From Firmicutes bacterium CAG:24053_14 (lineage in GTDB: Bacteria > Bacillota > Clostridia > Oscillospirales > Oscillospiraceae): 64,000 nt of DNA. Shown here piece by piece: positions 60,155-64,000 of the stretch. The notes below the pieces were generated by a model. The model was not told the origin of the DNA. It ran no database searches and worked only from the letters and a program-made list of their open reading frames with translations. The stretch lies in the NCBI GenBank assembly GCA_001916715.1, contig MNSZ01000058.1, forward strand, positions 77,335-141,334, written 5' to 3'. The first letter of the stretch is position 1. The number at the start of each line of letters is the position of its first letter. The translations under genes and the position numbers were made by a program.

Positions 60155-61042
60155 TCATTCGCCGCGCTCAGCGCCCCAGAAGAACAGCGCAACGGTGCCG
60201 GGGCCGGTGTGGCTGCCGATGGTCGTGCCGACATAGTTTATCTCGACCTTGCCGTTGAGTTTGGGGAAGCGTTCCTCAACAAGCGCGGCAACTTCCTTTG
60301 CATCCTCAACGCAGCCGGACTGTGAGATATAGCACTTGCCGGAATAATCAAGGCCGTCGTTTGCGCACTGCTCCATGCGGTCAACGATAGTCTTTATGAC
60401 CTTTTTCTTCGTGCGGATCTTTTCCCTGGGAATAAGTCTGCCGAGGTTATCCATGTTAAGCAGAGGGCAGATATTGAGCATCGTTCCGAAGAAGCCTGCC
60501 GCCTTTGAAATTCTGCCGCCCTTGACATAGAAGCTGAGGTCTGTTGAGAAGAACCAGTGGTGCAGATGAAGCTTGTTTGCCTCGATCCAATCATGCGCCT
60601 CGTCAATGCTCATGCCCTCGTCGCGCTTATCTGCCAAAGCGTCCATGAGCAGGCCGTAGCCCGAGGATGCTCCGAGAGAATCGACTATGTAAATCTTGCG
60701 TTCGGGATACTCCTCTGCAAGCATGGCAGCCGCGTTGCGCGCGGAGTTCACCGTTCCGGAAATGCCGCTGGAGAGCGTGACATGCAGAATGTCCTTGCCC
60801 TCTTTGAGGAAGGGCGTGAAATAGTCGATATACTCGGCAACGTTTACCTGACTTGTCTTGGTATCGGCACCTTCGGCCATTTTCTTATAAAACTCTTCAA
60901 ACGGCATGCTCTGGCCGAGATCGTCCATGTAATCTTCGCCGTCGAGCATATAGTGGAAGCAGACATATTTTATATCGCGTGCTTCAAAGTGTTCCTTCGT
61001 AAGGTCTGCCGTCGAGCAGCAGCTAATTATATAGTCAGACAT
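60155..61042 (-). CDS. DegV family fatty-acid-binding protein
   Basis: A 295-residue protein of the DegV (FakB-like) family, which binds a fatty acid for phosphorylation by a FakA-type kinase. The start MSDYIISCCSTADL and the motifs HVTLSSGISGTVNSA and GGRISKAAG are typical; G-T-V and H-T-G-P-G are near the C-terminus. No fakA gene is in the window. It begins a unit with the LTA-synthase-like gene. Its promoter overlaps the terminator hairpin of trxA. Confidence 0.9.
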   Translation of the reverse strand: MSDYIISCCSTADLTKEHFEARDIKYVCFHYMLDGEDYMDDLGQSMPFEEFYKKMAEGADTKTSQVNVAEYIDYFTPFLKEGKDILHVTLSSGISGTVNSARNAAAMLAEEYPERKIYIVDSLGASSGYGLLMDALADKRDEGMSIDEAHDWIEANKLHLHHWFFSTDLSFYVKGGRISKAAGFFGTMLNICPLLNMDNLGRLIPREKIRTKKKVIKTIVDRMEQCANDGLDYSGKCYISQSGCVEDAKEVAALVEERFPKLNGKVEINYVGTTIGSHTGPGTVALFFWGAERGE

Positions 61043-61060
61043 TTTTTCCTCCCGAATTAA

Positions 61061-61109
61061 AAATTCCGCCCGTATACAGCGGATACTCCATTATATACGG
61101 GCGGAATTT
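61061..61109 (-). terminator. terminator of the thioredoxin operon
   Basis: AAATTCCGCCCGTATA and its exact complement form a 16-bp stem with a 17-base loop, followed by TTTTT on the minus strand. Confidence 0.8.
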
Positions 61110-61118
61110 GAAATGCAA
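61090..61118 (-). promoter_or_regulatory. promoter of degV, nested in the trxA terminator
   Basis: On the minus strand TTGCAT and a perfect TATAAT are 17 bp apart. The spacer is the 5' arm of the hairpin at 61061-61109, and the -10 spans the arm-loop junction. Confidence 0.6.
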
Positions 61119-61146
61119 TAAATATTGCAACAATTTTTTAAAGTTA

Positions 61147-61452
61147 TCAGCCGAACATTGTCATAAGCTCTTCGCAGCTTGTAACGCCGACTTCCTTGCT
61201 GAGCTGCTTGCCGTCCTTGAAGGCGATAAGCGTCGGGATGCTCATAACGCCGAAGCGCTGAGCTATGGCCGGTACCTCGTCAACATCAAGCTTGCAGACC
61301 CGGACCCTGCCCTCCATCTGCTTATCAAACTCCTCGAGTATCGGAGCCTGCATGCGGCAGGGGCCGCACCATGTTGCCCAGAAATCGACCAGCACGAGGC
61401 CGGAGGAGGTGATCGAATCGAAGTTATCCTTTGTAAGATGCATAATAGACAT
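61147..61452 (-). CDS. trxA: thioredoxin
   Basis: A 101-residue classical thioredoxin. The active site WCGPC has C29 and C32; the cis-Pro is in MSIPTLI. It reduces protein disulfides in the cytoplasm, recharged by the reductase encoded directly upstream, with a 3-bp gap. The frame is complete and typical in length. Confidence 0.95.
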   Translation of the reverse strand: MSIMHLTKDNFDSITSSGLVLVDFWATWCGPCRMQAPILEEFDKQMEGRVRVCKLDVDEVPAIAQRFGVMSIPTLIAFKDGKQLSKEVGVTSCEELMTMFG

Positions 61453-61455
61453 TTT

Positions 61456-62274
61456 TCATATCTCCTTTTCTGTGTTTATATATTCGCATGCCGACAGGGC
61501 GGCGATGTTGCCGTCGCCCACGGCCTTTGCTATCTGATACGGTGCGCCGGTGCAGTCTCCGGCGGCAAAAACGCCCTTGATGTTGGTTTTGCAGCTGCGG
61601 TCGGTTTTGATTATGCCGCGCTCGGATTCAATGCCGGAAACAAGGCTTTCGGCCGTGAGGGTGTCCTTGAGGATGAACACGCAATCGACGGCGTATTCCG
61701 TTCCGTCGGCAATAAGGGTATCGGCCTTCATGCCGCCGCGGATATCAAACTTCTCCCTGCCGGAAAAGCTCAGCACCTTGCAGCCGATATCGCTCAGAAA
61801 CTGCGCATCGTGCCGTGCCTCCTCGCTGTCGCCGATAACGGCAACCGTTTTTCCCTTATAGAGCATGCCGTCGCAGGTCGCGCAGTAGCTCACTCCCCTG
61901 CCGAGAAACTCGGTCTCGCCCGGGCATATCGGGCGGCGGCTTATGCCGGCAGCAACGATAACGGCTCTTGTCTCGTAAAACTCGCTTCCGACGGCAACCC
62001 CTATCGTTTTGCCCAGCGGCACAACGCTCAGCGCGCGGCCTTGTATCACCTCGGCGTCGCTTTCCTCAAGCTGGCGGCGCATTGCTTTGACAATGTCACT
62101 GCCTGTGCCGGTCATGCCGGGATAATTGCTCACGCTTTCGGCAAGCCAGAGCTTGCTGCTCTCCGGCGGATTTGAGATAACGCCCGTTTTTTTGCCTCGG
62201 TTGCAGGCCGTCAGCGCCGCCGAAACTCCGGCAGGGCCTGCGCCGATGATGAGTATATCAAATTTTTCGCTCAT
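61456..62274 (-). CDS. thioredoxin reductase-like flavoprotein with an atypical NADPH-binding motif
   Basis: A 272-residue flavoprotein, short for thioredoxin reductase. The FAD motif is IIGAGPAGVSAA, the redox-active CATC is C131-C134, and the C-terminal FAD motif is GVFAAGDCTG. In place of GGGDSA and HRRxxFR of NADPH enzymes it has VIGDSEEA and SGREKF. It may take electrons from ferredoxin or another donor rather than NADPH (inference). The ATG at 62274 follows AGGTGA. It forms an operon with trxA. Confidence 0.87.
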   Translation of the reverse strand: MSEKFDILIIGAGPAGVSAALTACNRGKKTGVISNPPESSKLWLAESVSNYPGMTGTGSDIVKAMRRQLEESDAEVIQGRALSVVPLGKTIGVAVGSEFYETRAVIVAAGISRRPICPGETEFLGRGVSYCATCDGMLYKGKTVAVIGDSEEARHDAQFLSDIGCKVLSFSGREKFDIRGGMKADTLIADGTEYAVDCVFILKDTLTAESLVSGIESERGIIKTDRSCKTNIKGVFAAGDCTGAPYQIAKAVGDGNIAALSACEYINTEKEI

Positions 62275-62291
62275 ATTTATCACCTATGATC

Positions 62292-62320
62292 ATATTATCA
62301 CAGTTTTCGCGTTTTCTCAA
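62292..62320 (-). promoter_or_regulatory. promoter of the thioredoxin reductase-like operon
   Basis: On the minus strand TTGAGA and TAATAT are 17 bp apart, with a short leader before the start at 62274. Confidence 0.6.
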
Positions 62321-62359
62321 TCGTATATGCAACAGCAGTGCTAAATTTAAGTTTTATTA

Positions 62360-62388
62360 TTGTAATTGAGTCAAATATCGTTTATAAT
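62360..62388 (+). promoter_or_regulatory. promoter of glnS
   Basis: TTGTAA and TATAAT are 17 bp apart, 30 bp before the start at 62419. No T-box is visible in the short leader. Confidence 0.6.
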
Positions 62389-62418
62389 TTCTTTATCCAA
62401 TATTACAGGAGTACAAAC

Positions 62419-64000
<1,582 letters not shown>

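Overview
The window reads as the chromosome of a spore-forming, Gram-positive-type anaerobe of the class Clostridia, most likely an Oscillospiraceae-like gut bacterium (inference). The spoIIA operon (spoIIAA-spoIIAB-sigF) and two spore-coat-type genes show a sporulation programme. T-boxes precede cysS and valS. Two surface proteins carry S-layer homology (SLH) domains, and the third codon positions are GC-rich. I see no insertion sequence, prophage or CRISPR array. Nearly all of it is core chromosome with a few accessory surface, transport and regulatory genes.

Layout. 1-360: tRNA-Leu(CAA) with damaged tandem copies of its 3' tail and terminator. 530-7679: one tightly packed operon of a two-component system, a DUF1385 protein, prmC, recA, recX, rimO and pgsA, followed by T-box-cysS. 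9.5-14.4 kb: an XRE regulator, glyA-rarD, and two membrane-anchored exported hydrolases. 14.4-17.3 kb: an SLH/leucine-rich-repeat surface protein, a candidate small RNA, and tRNA-Pro(GGG) with a perfect 67-bp repeat of its 3' end. 17.3-23.8 kb (minus): deacetylase, DUF218 protein, ABC-F ATPase, a penicillin-binding protein and an FHA-SEDS fusion (cell-wall synthesis). 23.9-26.0 kb: NusG-II/Gx-transporter pair and an Mrp/NifX-like iron-sulfur pair. 26.1-30.4 kb: heterodimeric ABC exporter with TetR. 30.5-38.0 kb: a 1782-residue SLH surface protein divergent from a two-component system. 38.0-42.6 kb: deacetylase, malic enzyme, class I fumarase, a large structured-RNA candidate and a flavodoxin-like gene. 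42.7-46 kb: coat genes, AraC regulator and C4-dicarboxylate/amino-acid symporter. 45.4-48.9 kb: two-component system with a secreted protein and an amidase. 49-53.7 kb: DMT transporter, UvrD/PcrA helicase and MATE pump. 53.9-58.3 kb: spoIIA and T-box-valS. 58.4-64 kb: a frameshifted LTA-synthase-like gene, degV, thioredoxin with an atypical reductase, and the start of glnS.

How the parts work together. Several blocks concern the cell envelope: SEDS/PBP, LTA-synthase-like gene, two deacetylases, amidase, SLH proteins, and three sensor-kinase systems beside them. Malic enzyme, fumarase and the DAACS symporter suggest C4-dicarboxylate metabolism. The parts hardest to explain by known genes are non-coding: the tRNA-tail repeat arrays, two structured-RNA candidates, a four-box 11-bp repeat upstream of a response regulator, and promoters folded into terminator hairpins.
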